Positions 43,211-55,235 of a stretch of 64,000 nucleotides of DNA are shown one piece after another; positions within the stretch are counted from its first letter, which is position 1, and every line of letters begins with the position of its first letter. The stretch covers positions 147,618,503 to 147,682,502 of the forward strand of contig CM077645.1 in NCBI GenBank assembly GCA_039707465.1. Direction: 5' to 3'. The notes under the pieces were generated by a model. That model searched no databases, was not told the DNA's origin, and saw nothing but the letters and a program-made list of their open reading frames with translations. Position numbers and translations under genes: made by a program. This DNA is from Rhabdophis nuchalis (taxonomy: Eukaryota > Chordata > Lepidosauria > Squamata > Natricidae).

Positions 43211-46200
43211 TTTTTTTTTAATTAATTTTTTTATATTTTACAATATTTTACAATATTCCACCCAGTGCTATACAGAACGAAAGGAAGAGTTGGTTCTTCG
43301 GATATCTTCAATTATCTTTAGGATCTCCAAAATCCACGTTCTCTAGGTACAGGTATCGAGGCATCCAAAGTTCCAAGTGCATAGTCCACAAATGGCTTCC
43401 AAGTCTTCCAAAAAATGTCTTTTTTATAGACCCCCTCTCTAAATTTAATATCACAAGTCATTTTATCATTTAAAGCTAATTTCCACATTTCACAATACCA
43501 CTCTTCTATTTTAATATTTCTATTTTCCAGTATCTTGCTATTATAATTCTACCCATTATAATCATAATTCTAATCAATTCTTTCTCATATTTTGTTAATT
43601 CTAATTCCTTAATTATCAATAATAATATACTTTCTGATCTCAATGTTATTCTTTTCTTCATCATTTCAAACATCGTTTTCTCCAATTGCTGCCAAAACTT
43701 TTTAATTTTTTCACATTTATACCACATATGTTCATAAGTTCCCAATTCCATGTTACATCTCCAACATTTATTACTAATTTTTTTATCCATCAATGATAAC
43801 CTTAATGGAGTCCAATACCATTTCCAAACCACCTTAAAGTTGTGCTCTTTAATCCTTATAGACCAAATCCTCATAATTCGACTCTTCCAATTCACATTCC
43901 AGTCCAAATCTAATATTTTGATCTTGAGTTCTTCCTCCCAATTCGTCTTCATTACCATTTGTGGATTTCCATCAAAGTTTATAATCTTATATATCTTACT
44001 AACGAGTCCCTTTAACCCAATTTCATCCTTGATAATTTGAGATACTAAGCTTTCAAATTCAGTTTTACTTCTACTTATTTTACATGTTCCCCTTACTTTC
44101 ATGGTCCATTTTTCTATCTGTATTTTTTCAAACCAATTCAGCTCCAATTTTTCAATTATTTCATTTTTTCTACTCTCAGTTTCTAAAGCTCTTAACCAAT
44201 TTACTATGCTTCCTATATTTTCATCCTCAATTACTTGATCTCGACTTATGTTGGTTTTAATCGGCCAACTCCCAAGTGTCTTCCCCAAGAAGGATATGTC
44301 CGGAATCAATATTTTAACAAATTTATTCCAAATTTTGCTCAATCCCTTTAACCAATAACTGTTGATTGCCTTTTTTGTTTTTACTTTATCTAAAAACCAT
44401 GTAGGACCAAATCTCTTAATGTCCTTTAACTCTAGATCTCCCCAGACCATCTCCTCCTTTAAGTATTTTTATCACAGTTCGAATATTATAGGCCCGATAA
44501 TAATTAAGTAGATTGGGAATTCCCAATCCACCTTCCTTTTGATTTTGATACCACATTTTCTTCATTAATCTAGGTCTTTTCCCACCATTGCAAAATTTAT
44601 CTAATTTCTTCTGATATCCTTCCATATCTTTCTCTGTCAAATTTAATGGTAGCATCTCAAATAAAAAATTAAACTTTGGTAACATCATCATCTTACACAT
44701 TGCAATTCTGCCAAACCAAGACAACTTTATCTCTTTATATTTATCTATCTTCTTCTCTACTTCATTCAACATCACATCATAATTAATTTTTTTCAATTCT
44801 CTAACTTTAAGTGAAAGTGTTATTCCCAAATATTTCAATGTATTTTTAATTCTTATCCCAAATTGTTCTTGCGTACTCTCCCACTCCTTACCATTTTTGT
44901 TCATTAATAATTCGGATTTTGACCAATTTACCTTTAAACCTGTCATTTCTTCAAATTCTTTCAAATGTTTATTTATCCTCTTCAAATCTTTCTCTATATC
45001 TTTCAGAATAATCAAGGTATCATCCGCGTACAAATTTATCTTATATCCCTTGTACCCTTCCAGTTCTTCATCTTTTTCTATCAGTTTAGTCAAAACTTCC
45101 ATAACTAATAAAAATAATGTTGGGGACAAGGGACATCCCTGTCTCGTGCCTGCTTCCAATTTAATCTCTCCTGTCATTATTCCATTCACCTTCACTTTTG
45201 CACTACTTTTTTGATACAATTTTGAAATAACATGTATAAATCTATTACCGAAGCCTAATGCCTCAATAATGACTTTGATAGTTTCCCATTGTACAGAATC
45301 AAAAGCTTTAAAAATATCTAGTGATACTATACCTATTTTATCACCATTACTCTCAGCTACATCTATAATATTTAATACTCTTCTAATTATGTCACTCATA
45401 TATCTACCTTTAACAAAACCTACTTGATTATAGCTTATATACTTGTCTATAAATCTATTTAATCTATTACTTATAATAGCAGTAAATATTTTTGCATCTT
45501 GATTAATTAAAGAAATGGGTCGATAGGACTCGATCCTCTCCAGATCTTTATCTGGTTTAGGAATTATGGATATTACCGTTCTATTCCATGACATCGGGAC
45601 TTCTCCACCGTGTAAAATTCCATTAAATAATTTTTGCAGTTTTGGTGTTATTATTTCTTTAAAGTCTTTATAAAATTCAGCAGGTAATCCATCTTCACCT
45701 GGAGTCTTCCCTAATTTTATCTCTTGTATTCTTTCATTAATCTCATCTTGTGTTATATCTCCTTCCATCGTCCTTGTATGTTTGATCTATTTTCACAGCG
45801 TATTTTCCAAGATGATTTTTCAATTTTTCCAAATCAATTGATTTCTTTGAATATAATTTTTGAAAAAAATTCCTAACTACTTCACATTTCTCCAGTCTCT
45901 TATAACATCTTGTACCTTTTTCATCTATCAGAGAGCCAATTTCTCTCTTTTCACTTTTATTTTTCACCATCCTTGCTAATAACCTAGAATTTTTATTACT
46001 AAATTCAAAGAAATCCCTATTTAAATATCTTATATTTTTTTAACCCGTTTTATATCTTCTTCTATCAATTTAGTTTTTAGTAAATTCAATTCCTCCAAAC
46101 ATTTTTTATCTTTCGTAAGTAAAAATTGGTTCTCCAATACCTTAATTTGTCTTGTATCCTGTTCCATTTTACTTCTATATTCTCTATATTTCCTGCTTGA

Positions 46201-46548
46201 CAACTTAATGCTTTCTCCTCTAAATACTGCCTTCATCGTGTCCCAAACAATTTCAAATTTAACCTCTCCATTATCATTCAATCTCCAACTTTCCTCCCAT
46301 TTTTTAAGTATCCATGTTTTATCCTCCTCCTTTTTATATAATTTTTCATCATATCTCCAACCTCTTTCTTTTTTTCCAAAATTGAAATCTATTTCCATCA
46401 TAACTTCTGCATGGTCGGAGTCCTTGAAAATTCCCACGTCTATTCTATCTATATTATTCAACAAGTCTTTAGAGACGAAAATATAATCAATTCTTGAATA
46501 TGTATTATATACCTTAGAGCAAAAAGTATACACCCTTTCAGTACCTTT
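43211..46548 (-). mobile_element. L1 LINE, 3.3 kb, 5'-truncated in the endonuclease
   Basis: A minus-strand L1 inserted in the CR1-L3 LINE. The 3' end is at the left (T-run from 43211 is the poly(A) tail), the 3' UTR runs to about 43505, and ORF2 fills the rest. The 5' end is lost within the endonuclease domain. It is bounded by perfect 15-bp duplications at 43196-43210 and 46549-46563, so the insertion is intact at both ends. Confidence 0.95.
43506..46548 (-). pseudogene. L1 ORF2p remnant (endonuclease end, RT, Cys-rich C-terminus)
   Basis: L1 ORF2p supplies endonuclease and reverse transcriptase for target-primed insertion. Blocks in order: endonuclease C-terminal part with SRIDYIFVSKDLL and SDHAEVMM (46548-46030); a linker frame (45970-45743); RT (45768-44416) with GKTPGEDGLPAEFYK, IESYRPISLINQDAKI, YNQVGFVKGR, 'VSLDIFKAFDSVQW' (motif A), 'EAGTRQGCPLSPTLFLLVME' (motif B) and LYADDTLIIL (catalytic YADD); then the C-terminal region (44450-43506) with VVWKWYWTPLRLS and a CWRCNMELGTYEHMWYKC zinc-knuckle-like motif. 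At least three frame changes separate the blocks, so the protein is broken, but the RT block alone is 450 codons without a stop. Confidence 0.95.
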
Positions 46549-47249
46549 CATATCTTAAGATCTAAAATGGACACCTAATATCAAAAACATCAAAAAAGCA
46601 TAACAAAGAATGTTCTTTCTGCACCAACTCAGGAAGCTCAAACTGTCCAAAGAGTTGCTGATACAGTTCTACAGAGGAATTATTGAGTCTGTCATCTGCA
46701 CTTCTATAACTGTCTGGTTTGGTTCTGCAACCCAACAAGACAGACACAGACTTCAAAGGATAATCAGAACTGCAGAAAAACAATTACTGCCAACCTGCCT
46801 TCCATTAAGGACCTGTACTCTGCATGAGTCAAAAAAAAAAGGCTGTGAAAATATTTAAAGACCCCTTACATTCTGGACATAAATTATTTCAACTCCTACC
46901 CTCAAAACAATGCTATAGAGCACTGCACACCAAGACAACTAGACACAATAGTTTTCCCCCGAATGCCATCATTCTGCTAAACAAGTAACTCCCTCACCAC
47001 TGTCTTCTCATTGTTCCTATCACCCATCTCCTGCCACTTATGACTGCAGGACTGTAACTTTGTTGCTTGTATCCTTACTATTTATATTTATATTGATTGT
47101 TTCCTGATTGCTTATTGGACCCTATGACTATCATTAAGTGTTCTACCTTATGATACTTGACGAATGTATCTTGTCTTTTTATGTACACTGAGAGCATATG
47201 CACCAAAGACAAATTCCTTGTGTGTCCAATCACACTTGGCCAATAAAGA
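46549..47249 (+). mobile_element. CR1-L3-type LINE, distal segment and 3' UTR
   Basis: Resumes after the L1. The frame at 46610-46858 gives 'FLHQLRKLKLSKELLIQFYR', 'GIIESVICTSITVWFGSAT' and 'QQDRHRLQRIIRTAEKQLLP', the C-terminal RT/thumb signature of this LINE type. After further decayed ORF comes the 3' UTR with 'ttccttgtgtgtccaatcac' and 'acttggccaataaagaattc', leading straight into the (TTCTA)n tail. In snakes this 3' end is known to seed that pentanucleotide microsatellite. Confidence 0.85.
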
Positions 47250-47279
47250 ATTCTATTCTATTCTATTCTATTCTATTCT
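47250..47279 (+). repeat. (TTCTA)n microsatellite tail
   Basis: About six perfect TTCTA units at the 3' end of the CR1-L3 LINE. Confidence 0.95.
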
Positions 47280-47371
47280 TTAAGTAATTAACTATTTTAA
47301 TTTTTTTTACTGTTTTCTTTAAAAATTAACACTACAAGTTTTGTTTATAATTTGTCATGTTTAAAATGATT

Positions 47372-48250
47372 AATTCTCTAGTGTGATTGCAGAAGAGTCC
47401 AAGATAGGGTAACTTGTCTTTGCTGCCCAGAGACTGAGTCATCAAATCTTTAGCCACACCTCGTTGCCTTTCTGCCTTGCCCCAGTTTTCAACTCAGTCT
47501 TTCCTGAGGGAGAAATATAAATTTGGCTTAGGACTCATCGATGGAATTCTTGGATTCTCCAACAACCTTGAACTCATTGGGCTGGGCTGGGCTGGGCTGG
47601 GCTGCAACTTGGAACTACAAAGAAGCCAGGTTTGTAGCTACATGCGTTTACCGCACGTACGCATGCACACACACACACACACACGCACCTTTTGCCAGCT
47701 AGGATATATCTGGTCATGCTGGCTACTTCAGTCCTCTGGCACAGCTGCCAACCATGTGTTTTGCTGCTTCAAGATGCCTTTGTATCTTTGGCTGGATTGG
47801 GATTCTCCCACAAAGCCACTTAACCTGGGCGCTAGTTCCCAAACCTGCCTGCAAGCATGTGAGCTTGTCCGGGCCTTACAGAGCAGCAGCCGCTGCTGTG
47901 AGAGCTTTGAAAAGTCACTGCCTCGGTTTGCCCAGGCATACTTCCAAGTAACCAGCAGCAGCAGTTCCTGCCAGCACTTAACCACCAGCAACATTCGAGG
48001 AGTTCCTGCCTCGACTTTTCCCCGTGCCAATCTAACATACTAATAGCACTAGCAGCAGTCGTGTGTGTGCCACTGCATGTTTTGGGGGCACTCACCATAA
48101 TGGCAGATTGTGTATCTGAGGGGGAGGGGAGAGGATCCTCTGTCCCACAGATGCAGACTCCTCCAAGGGAGAAAGATCAGCTGGGAAGTCTGCAACCATT
48201 GCCAAGAGGAAGCAACTCTCCATTCCTAAACCCTTTTATTAGAAGTTGAC
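47372..48250 (+). mobile_element. DIRS left-end fragment #3
   Basis: 'gaagagtccaagatagggta', 'cagagactgagtcatcaaat' and 'ctttagccacacctcgttgc' match the DIRS #1 left terminus (22388-22505), followed by a leader with a (GGGCT)n run (47578-47603) and an (AC)n run (47665-47685). The frame ending near 48242 may be the start of a gag-like ORF (MADCVSEGEGRGSS...). Nothing of pol is present. Confidence 0.6.
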
Positions 48251-48433
48251 AGAATCTTTTAGATGCTTTAGTACTTTTACATGTGTGTTTTTAGTTACTA
48301 ATATTCCAATTGGAATAGAATTAGCTTCAAGAACTGTACACGCAAATGTGTAAGATGTTTTTTTAGAAACAAAATTAAGAACTATGATGTTTGGAATAAT
48401 GCAAAGTCCTCAAACCATGACAGGTGAGAATCA

Positions 48434-49572
48434 AGGTGGATAAAAATCAATGTTTAAGAAAATGAGATAAAAATCATTTTTTAAAAATTTAAATCAGATT
48501 GTTTTTATTTTTATCAGATTTATTTTAATAAAATGCTGAGTAAAAATCTTATCTAAAGGTAAGATACATTAATAATTTAGTTTATTCAGCATGAAATGGA
48601 GCTTAGTTATGTAGAATGAAGCTGCATATTCTGCAATATTTACATTTTTTTGGTAAACATTCAATGAATCCAAACTCTGCAAGCTAAATAGGAAACCTTC
48701 ATTTTGTTTGCAAATCATAATATTAAAGATTCTAACGACCAGCAAGAATGAGTCCTTACATTTAAAGAGCACCTTTCTCCAGTGTGCTGAGCAGAGAATC
48801 TGAAGCATGGGTTAACTCCATCCTTCTGCTCTGAGACTGAGTACTTTTAAACTTCATAACCACGCCTTTCTTGACTATATCCCACTTTTGACTCAGTCTG
48901 AATCCCAAGAGAGACCAGCTTAGGAAGAGCTCCTTGGGAGAAAAGGGTACAGATAATGCTTTGGATTCTTAATGATTTCAGTGACGAGGCTCTGGGTGAG
49001 CAATAGAGTGCCACAGCAATCAGCTGTTTGGCGCAAAAGCGGCAAGGATTTAAACTCAATCAGCTGTCTCTCTGAGAACAGCGTGGTTTTCGGCAATCAA
49101 TTAAGCCGATTCAGCTCAGCAGAAGAGTGTGAAAGATGGGCGAATATTGCTGCTGCTTTTAGGCATCAGCTGTTTGTCGGGGGGAAGGAGCAATTCCCGT
49201 CAGCTGCTGTTCAGTGAATGGCACATTTTTTAAGGCGAGCAATACTGCCACTGCAGCAAACCACCGCAACACAGCCTACACAGCTGCTGCAATGGTCCGG
49301 AAGCTCCACTTTTGATCATCACACAATGATTTGGTTGGCTCCCCATTTGATTGGCAAAGCCACCGCAACAATTAGCTCCAAGATTGGCATAGCCGAGAAA
49401 GCAATTTGATTAAGCTCTAAGTCCGGCATAGCCGAGAGAGCAGCGTGACTTGTTGAGTCAACAGTGGGTCAGAGGAGGAGTTGCTGCAGGACAGAAAGGA
49501 TAGTTGCCTTTAAAAATTGATTTAAATCATGATTTAAATCATTATCAACTTGATTTAAATCAAATCCACTGT
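48434..49572 (+). mobile_element. hAT-like 'ATTTAAATC' element split by a DIRS fragment
   Basis: Left part 48434-48775 begins 'aaggtggataaaaatcaatg'. Right part 49500-49572 ends 'acttgatttaaatcaaatcc' plus 'act'. The two ends are inverted relatives and are interrupted by DIRS sequence between about 48778 and 49498. Transposase was not seen, and the class is tentative. Confidence 0.5.
48778..49498 (+). mobile_element. DIRS left-end fragment #4
   Basis: 'ctgaagcatgggttaactcc', 'ctgagactgagtacttttaa' and 'cataaccacgcctttcttga' match the DIRS left terminus, followed by a leader rich in 'cagctgttt' words. It ends after about 720 bp without gag or pol, inside a hAT-like element. Confidence 0.6.
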
Positions 49573-50600
49573 TGAATTATCAGTTTTGAATGACTCAACT
49601 CCAGAGTGACTCAGCAGTGCTTTAGAACTTGATTGTAAATAATGAAGTAGGTAGACCATTTTTTTTGTGTCAACAGAGTAATTTGATATTTTTGTTTTAT
49701 TGAAAATCATGCTAATTGAACAGCATTATTTTTGTAACTTCTTTAAAAGTGAAGTTCTGTTCCTTTAAGATCTGTTCCTGTACTTTCTGAATATGAGTTC
49801 TCATTATTCTGTTGTGTGCTCCGTAAATAGTCCTCTTAATATTTAATTTAGACAAAATGTTAATGTTCTTAGAGTTTAAAGTCAGATGTGGGCTTTGGTA
49901 ATATACTGAAATACAAATCAATGTGTGTTAAGAATATAACAGATGTCTCTGCACATTATTAAATTGTTGGTAACTAACTGGTTGTGGTGAGAATGGTTAT
50001 AATAGTGGATGTTCTGAGCATGTTCCTGAAAATAATAACTTGTTCATTGGTTCCATATAACTCCAATTAGCAAAAGTAGAACTTCTATTGTGTGATGGTA
50101 TGGTTGATTAAAGGGCTAAATGGTTTGCAGTGCTGTATGCTGAATAGATGTGATTTTAATTTGCCATTGTATATTCAGCCTGTTACCTATGGCTGCTTTG
50201 GGCAAATTAGAAATGTAAAATATTTTTTATGAACTTAGGTAAGAACATACTGCTGTTAGTGTCATTCAAAGAGTGTATTAAATTAAATAAATTGGATAGT
50301 TCAGGGAATGCAGACATTTTCCGTTGTGGATTACCTTAATAGGCCTCAAAATGCAGAGTGATCTTTGGTGTGATCTCAAGAATGAGAATGATGTCAAGGT
50401 TTCATCCAAAGGAGAAAATGTTATGTCCCGTAATTAATAATTATAGTTAGCCTCACATAGATTAAATAAATGATGAAATCTTTGCACATACTAAATGCAG
50501 CTCAATCGATGCTAAGGAACATTGAAAGATGTAGTCTTGAAGTAGCTGAAAATAACACTTCTATAAAATATATACGTACTTTGGTATAAAACACGCTAAT
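49573..50600 (+). other. CDYL intron 1, nothing recognised
   Basis: A+T-rich sequence without repeat or coding signals that I can name. Confidence 0.5.
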
Positions 50601-50604
50601 CAAG

Positions 50605-52200
50605 TTAGTTTTCAGTTTAAGAGAGTTGATGGGGAAACTGGATAGACAGGTGGTAAAAAAAGTGAAATATTTGGGTATTCAATTGACATCAAAGTGTGTA
50701 ACACTAAAGGTGGATAACTATTATAAGGTGAGAAAACAAATAGAAATAGATAGGGAAAGATGGAAAAACCTACAATTATCATTGAAGGGAAGAATAGCAG
50801 TAGTAAAGATGAATATACTACCAAGATTATTATATCTATTCCAAACAATACTGATAAAATTAGAGAAAAAATACTTTGAAAGTATGAATAAAATAATGGG
50901 AAAATATATATATGGCCGGCGGGGTGGAGCAAGAATTAATATAAAAATATTGCAACATGCAAGAATTCGAGGTGGATTTGGAATACCAAACTGGGAATTG
51001 TAATATCAAGCAGCGGGAATAGCTTGGATGAAAGAATGGATTCTACTGAGTAATACATGATTATTGACTTTGGAAGGTCATGATTTGCAACTAGGTTGCC
51101 ATGCTTTTTTGTGGTATGATAAAAGTAAGGTACATGGCTATTTTCAAAGACATATAAGGAAAAGATTGTTAACAATATGGGAAAGAGTGAAAGGGAAATA
51201 CTATTTAGAAATACCAGTGTGGCTTTCAACAATGGAAGCATTGACACATCCAAATATCAGTAGTACAAAAATATCATTAGATATAAAGATACTTTAACAG
51301 AAAGGGGGGAATTAAAATAAAAACAAGAATTAGAAAAACAAGTGATTGATATAGGATGGTTTCCACAATTGCAAATACAAGCAAGATATGAAAAAGATAA
51401 AAGGGAATACGCTTTTAACTTAGGAAGTTCGGAGTTTGATAAGATATTTATGGGAACGGAAGAAAAAATAATTAAGAAACTATGTAACTACCTATTAAGA
51501 ACTAACTTAGAAGAAGTGGTTAAAGATACAATGTTAACTTGAGCAATGAATTTTGGCCACACGATTGAGCTAGAAAAGTGGCAACAACTACAGGAAAGGA
51601 ACTATAACTTAACCATGTCAACAATTTATAAAGGAAACTTATACAAAATGTTTTATAGATGGCACATGTCACCGGGAAAATTAGCAAAGATGTTTAAAGA
51701 CCAGTCAGCGAAATGTTGGAATTGTCAACAAGCAATAGGCTCCTACAACAAGAATTAGAATTTAGACCAGAGATATTCTTATTAGGTATTATCCCAGAGA
51801 AATTCAAGAAAGAGTATACTTATTTGATTATACATGTAACTATAGCAGCAAGAATTGTATTTGCCCAACATTGGAAATCAAATAAGCTACCAACAGATGA
51901 AGAGATCATAAAAAAGATATTAGATTGTGCAGAGATGAATAGGTTGACAATGAAAATAAACGATAAAGAGGAATCGGAGTACTTCAATACATGGGGAAGA
52001 TTTTATGATTGACTAGAGAAAGGAAACTAGAAAAGAAAATAGGGAGAAGATATAGAACCCAGATGAGGCACTGTTAAATGGAAAAGGGGGGGAAGAAGGG
52101 GAAAACAGAAAAGAAAATATTAAATATATAAGTATACATCCAAAAGCGAGATATAAAAAGGGGTGGGTGGGATATAGTTAGGATAGAGTAGTGAAGGTAA
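50605..52200 (+). mobile_element. L1 LINE, 3' end of ORF2 and 3' UTR
   Basis: Plus-strand, 5'-truncated L1. The frame at 50626-51003 reads VKYLGIQLTSK and 'LSLKGRIAVVKMNILPRLLY', then 'RGGFGIPNWEL', the region just after the RT. Later frames carry 'NFGHTIELEKWQQL', MFYRWHMSPGKLAKMF and CWNCQQAIGSY (51546-51758), the same C-terminal motif as the L1s at 806-1900 and 43.5 kb. They end with 'TIAARIVFAQHWKSNKLPTD' (51830-51900). Frames are broken by stops. 3' UTR follows to about 52200. Confidence 0.85.
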
Positions 52201-52855
52201 GGGAATAAGAGCACATAATCTCTTTTTTCATACATATTGTATTCCCAAGAGCATATTCTGCTTTATGTACGCAAGACAACTATTATGATCACTTGGTTCT
52301 ACATTTAGATTGACTTGAGAACAAAAGCTCACTATCCTTAAGAATTCAACATATGCTACATTCTTAAGTTTATTCATTTCTCTTTTTGTTGTCTAGAAGT
52401 ATGTGTATTCTTTTAACGTTTTATTAGGATTATTCTTTATAGATTAGGCAAGAGTTGTATGATACATTCCTAATTTCTATGGATATTGTGCTTCCACATT
52501 CTGTAGAAATTAGGCTGGAAGTACTGTGTATTCTGATGGATATTAAGTTCTAAACATAAAATATTAAAAATGTAATTTTAAGATTAAGACTTCAACTTCT
52601 TAAACATTTTGACCCAATAATATTTTAGTCATGCAATCAACAGTATAGAAATAAAGTTGGTACAGAGCATCCTTAATCTTTTTATAAAGCACGTTTAGTA
52701 TATGTATACCTACCAAATAATCCATATTTATTACAATACTTTTACGATTGCATCAACAGACTATATACTCAAAATCATTGGAAAGTCGTTCTACTTTACC
52801 ATCCTTTGGTCAAAACACATTTTAAATTCAAAATTCAGTTCAGGGAACTATATTT
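52201..52855 (+). other. CDYL intron 1, nothing recognised
   Basis: No repeat family or frame recognised. Confidence 0.45.
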
Positions 52856-52859
52856 TAAG

Positions 52860-53165
52860 GAATCAGAGAAATTGGAGCAGGTTCAGAGAAAAGTAGTGAG
52901 GATGATCAAGCAACTGGAAACTAATTCCTAAGAAGAATGAAGTCTTCAGAAACATGACTGAAGAGGTTATATGATAGCCGTCTCAAGCACTTGAAAGATT
53001 GTCAAATGGAAGGTCAAGATCTGTTGTCTGTTATTTCAGAGTGCTGGATATTGAATAATGGGTTTAAGTCACAAAAAAGGTTGGTTCCAGCTGAATGTTG
53101 GGGGGGGGGGGACTTTCCCTAAGAATAAGAACATTTTGTTAGTGGATCTATCTGCCCTCCCAGCT
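52860..53165 (+). mobile_element. Old CR1/L3-like LINE fragment
   Basis: 'ggagcaggttcagagaaaag', 'atgatcaagcaactggaaac' and 'aggttggttccagctgaatg' echo the fragment at 14490-15070. No open frame. Followed by a G-run at 53100. Confidence 0.45.
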
Positions 53166-53620
53166 GAACAAGACAGAAAACATGAGTAGGTGAACTAATT
53201 CTATTATATTGTAAGGTTACATTAACAGAACCTTGCAAGTCTGAAAGAAGAAGTTCCCCTCTCTCCCCACATATTTAGATCCATCATGGCAAATCTTTTT
53301 TAAGTTTCTTTCTCTGAATGTTAAGCCACTGGGGGCTCTTGTCTTTCTTATCTGATTGTCCCATAGTGCTTTTTAAAAGGCAACTGGACTTTCTTTGTTT
53401 TTCCTTGAAAACATTTGCTTCTTCAGTTTTCACTGCAGAGTGGGGAATGGAAGGATTTGTATTCCTTCCAGTCATATGGTAATTAGCATTCTGAAGATTG
53501 GTAATTAGCTCTCTGGGAGTCATTGAGGCCACTTGGGCATTTATATCTTGAGGGTCACCTGAATCAGAGTGCAAATGAATGTACCTTTTTGGAACTGCTG
53601 AAAGGACTGTGTTGGAGATA

Positions 53621-55235
53621 CAGTCATGGCCGAAAGTGTTGGCACACCAGAAATGTTTCTAGAAAATCAAGTATTTCTCACAGAAAAGGATTGCATTAAC
53701 ACATGTTTTGCTATACACATGTTTGTATGCATTGGAACAAGACAAAAAAAGGGAGGACAAAAAACAAATTTGACATAATGTCACACAAAACTCCAAAAAT
53801 GGGCTGGACAAAATTATTGGCACCCTTAATATTTGGTTGCACACCCTTTGGGAAAAATAACTGAAATCAGTCGCTTCCTATAACCATCAGTAAGCTTCTT
53901 ACACCTCTCACACGGAACTTTGGACCACTCTTCCTTTGCAAACTGCTCTAGGTCTCTCTTATTGGAAGGGCGCCTTTTCCCAACAGCAATTTTAAGATCT
54001 CTTCACAGGTGTTCAATGGGATTTAGATCTGGACTCATTGCTGGCGATCTCAGAAATATCCAGTGCTTTGTTGCCATCCATTTCTGGGTGCTTTTTGAAG
54101 TATGTTTTGGGTCATTGTCCTGCTGGAAGACCCAAGATCTCGGATGCAAACCCAGCTTTCTGACACTGGGCTCTACAGTGCAACCCAACATCCTTTGGTA
54201 ATCCTCAGATTTCATGACGCCTTGCACACAGTCAAGGAACCCAGTGCCAGAGGCAGCAAAACAACCCTAAACATCATTGAACCTCACCATGTTTCACTGT
54301 AGGTACTGTGTTCTTTCCTTTTTAGGCCTCATTCCATTTTTGGTAAACAGTAGAATGATGTGCTTTACCAAAAAGCTCTATCTTGGTCTCACCTGTCCAC
54401 AAGACGTTTTCCCAGAAAGATTTTTGCTTACTCAAGTACATTTTGGCAAACTAGTCTTGCTTTTTTATGTCTCTGTGTCAGCAGTGGGGTCCTCCTGGGT
54501 CTCCTGCCATAGCGTTTCATTTCATTTAAATGTCGACCTACAGTTCGTGCTGACACTGATGCTCCCTGAGCCTGCAGGACAGCTTGAATTTCTTTGGAAC
54601 TTGTTTGGGGCTGCTTATCCACCATCCAGACTATCCTGCGTTGCAACCTTTAACCAATTTTTGTCTTCCGTCCACTCCCAGGGACATTAGCTACAGTGCC
54701 ATAGGTTGCAAACCTCTTGATAATGTTGCATACTGTGGACAACGGCACATCTAGATCTCTGGAGATGAACTTGTAACCTTGAGATTGTTGATATTTTTCC
54801 ACAATTTTGGTTCTCAAGTCCTCAGGCAGTTCTCTTCTCTTTCTGTTGTCCGTGCTTAGTGTGGCAAAGACAGACACACAATGCAAAGACTAAGTGAATG
54901 TCTCTCCTTTTTATCTGCTTTCAGGTGTGAGTTTTATATTGCCCACACCTGTTACTTGTCCCAGGTGAGTTTAAAGGAGCATCACATGCTTGAAACAATC
55001 TTATTTATCCACAATTTTGAAAGGGTGCCAATAATTTTGTCCAGCCCATTTTTGGAGTTTTGTGTGACATTATTTCAAATTTGCTTTTGTCCTCCCTTTT
55101 TTTGTCGTGTTCCAATGCACACAAAGGGAATAAACATGTATATAGCAAAACATGTGTTAATGCAATCCTTTTCTGTGAGAAATACTTGATTTTCTGGGAA
55201 AATTTCTGGGGTGCCAACACTTTCGGCTATGACTG
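53621..55235 (-). mobile_element. Tc1-type DNA transposon, full length, inactive
   Basis: Ends 'cagtcatggccgaaagtgtt' and 'aacactttcggctatgactg' are inverted repeats, flanked by TA at 53619-53620 and 55236-55237. The length of 1615 bp fits an autonomous Tc1. The transposase lies on the minus strand in broken frames (54886-54650, 54646-54428, 54227-54003). Confidence 0.95.
54003..54886 (-). pseudogene. Tc1 transposase remnant
   Basis: Cut-and-paste DDE transposase. The N-terminal helix-turn-helix DNA-binding part is 'LPEDLRTKIVEKYQQSQGYK' and 'VPLSTVCNIIKRFATYGTVA' (54840-54680). The GRKTK motif and second HTH ('RRIVWMVDKQPQTSSKEIQA', 'SVSARTVGRHLNEMKRYG') come next. The catalytic domain end has VFQQDNDPKHTSK (second catalytic Asp, QDNDPKH) and SPDLNPIEHL (third acidic residue region) at 54140-54003. 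Frame changes and stops, including one near 54648, break it, and the middle of the catalytic domain (about 54427-54228) is not in an open frame. Not functional. Confidence 0.9.
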
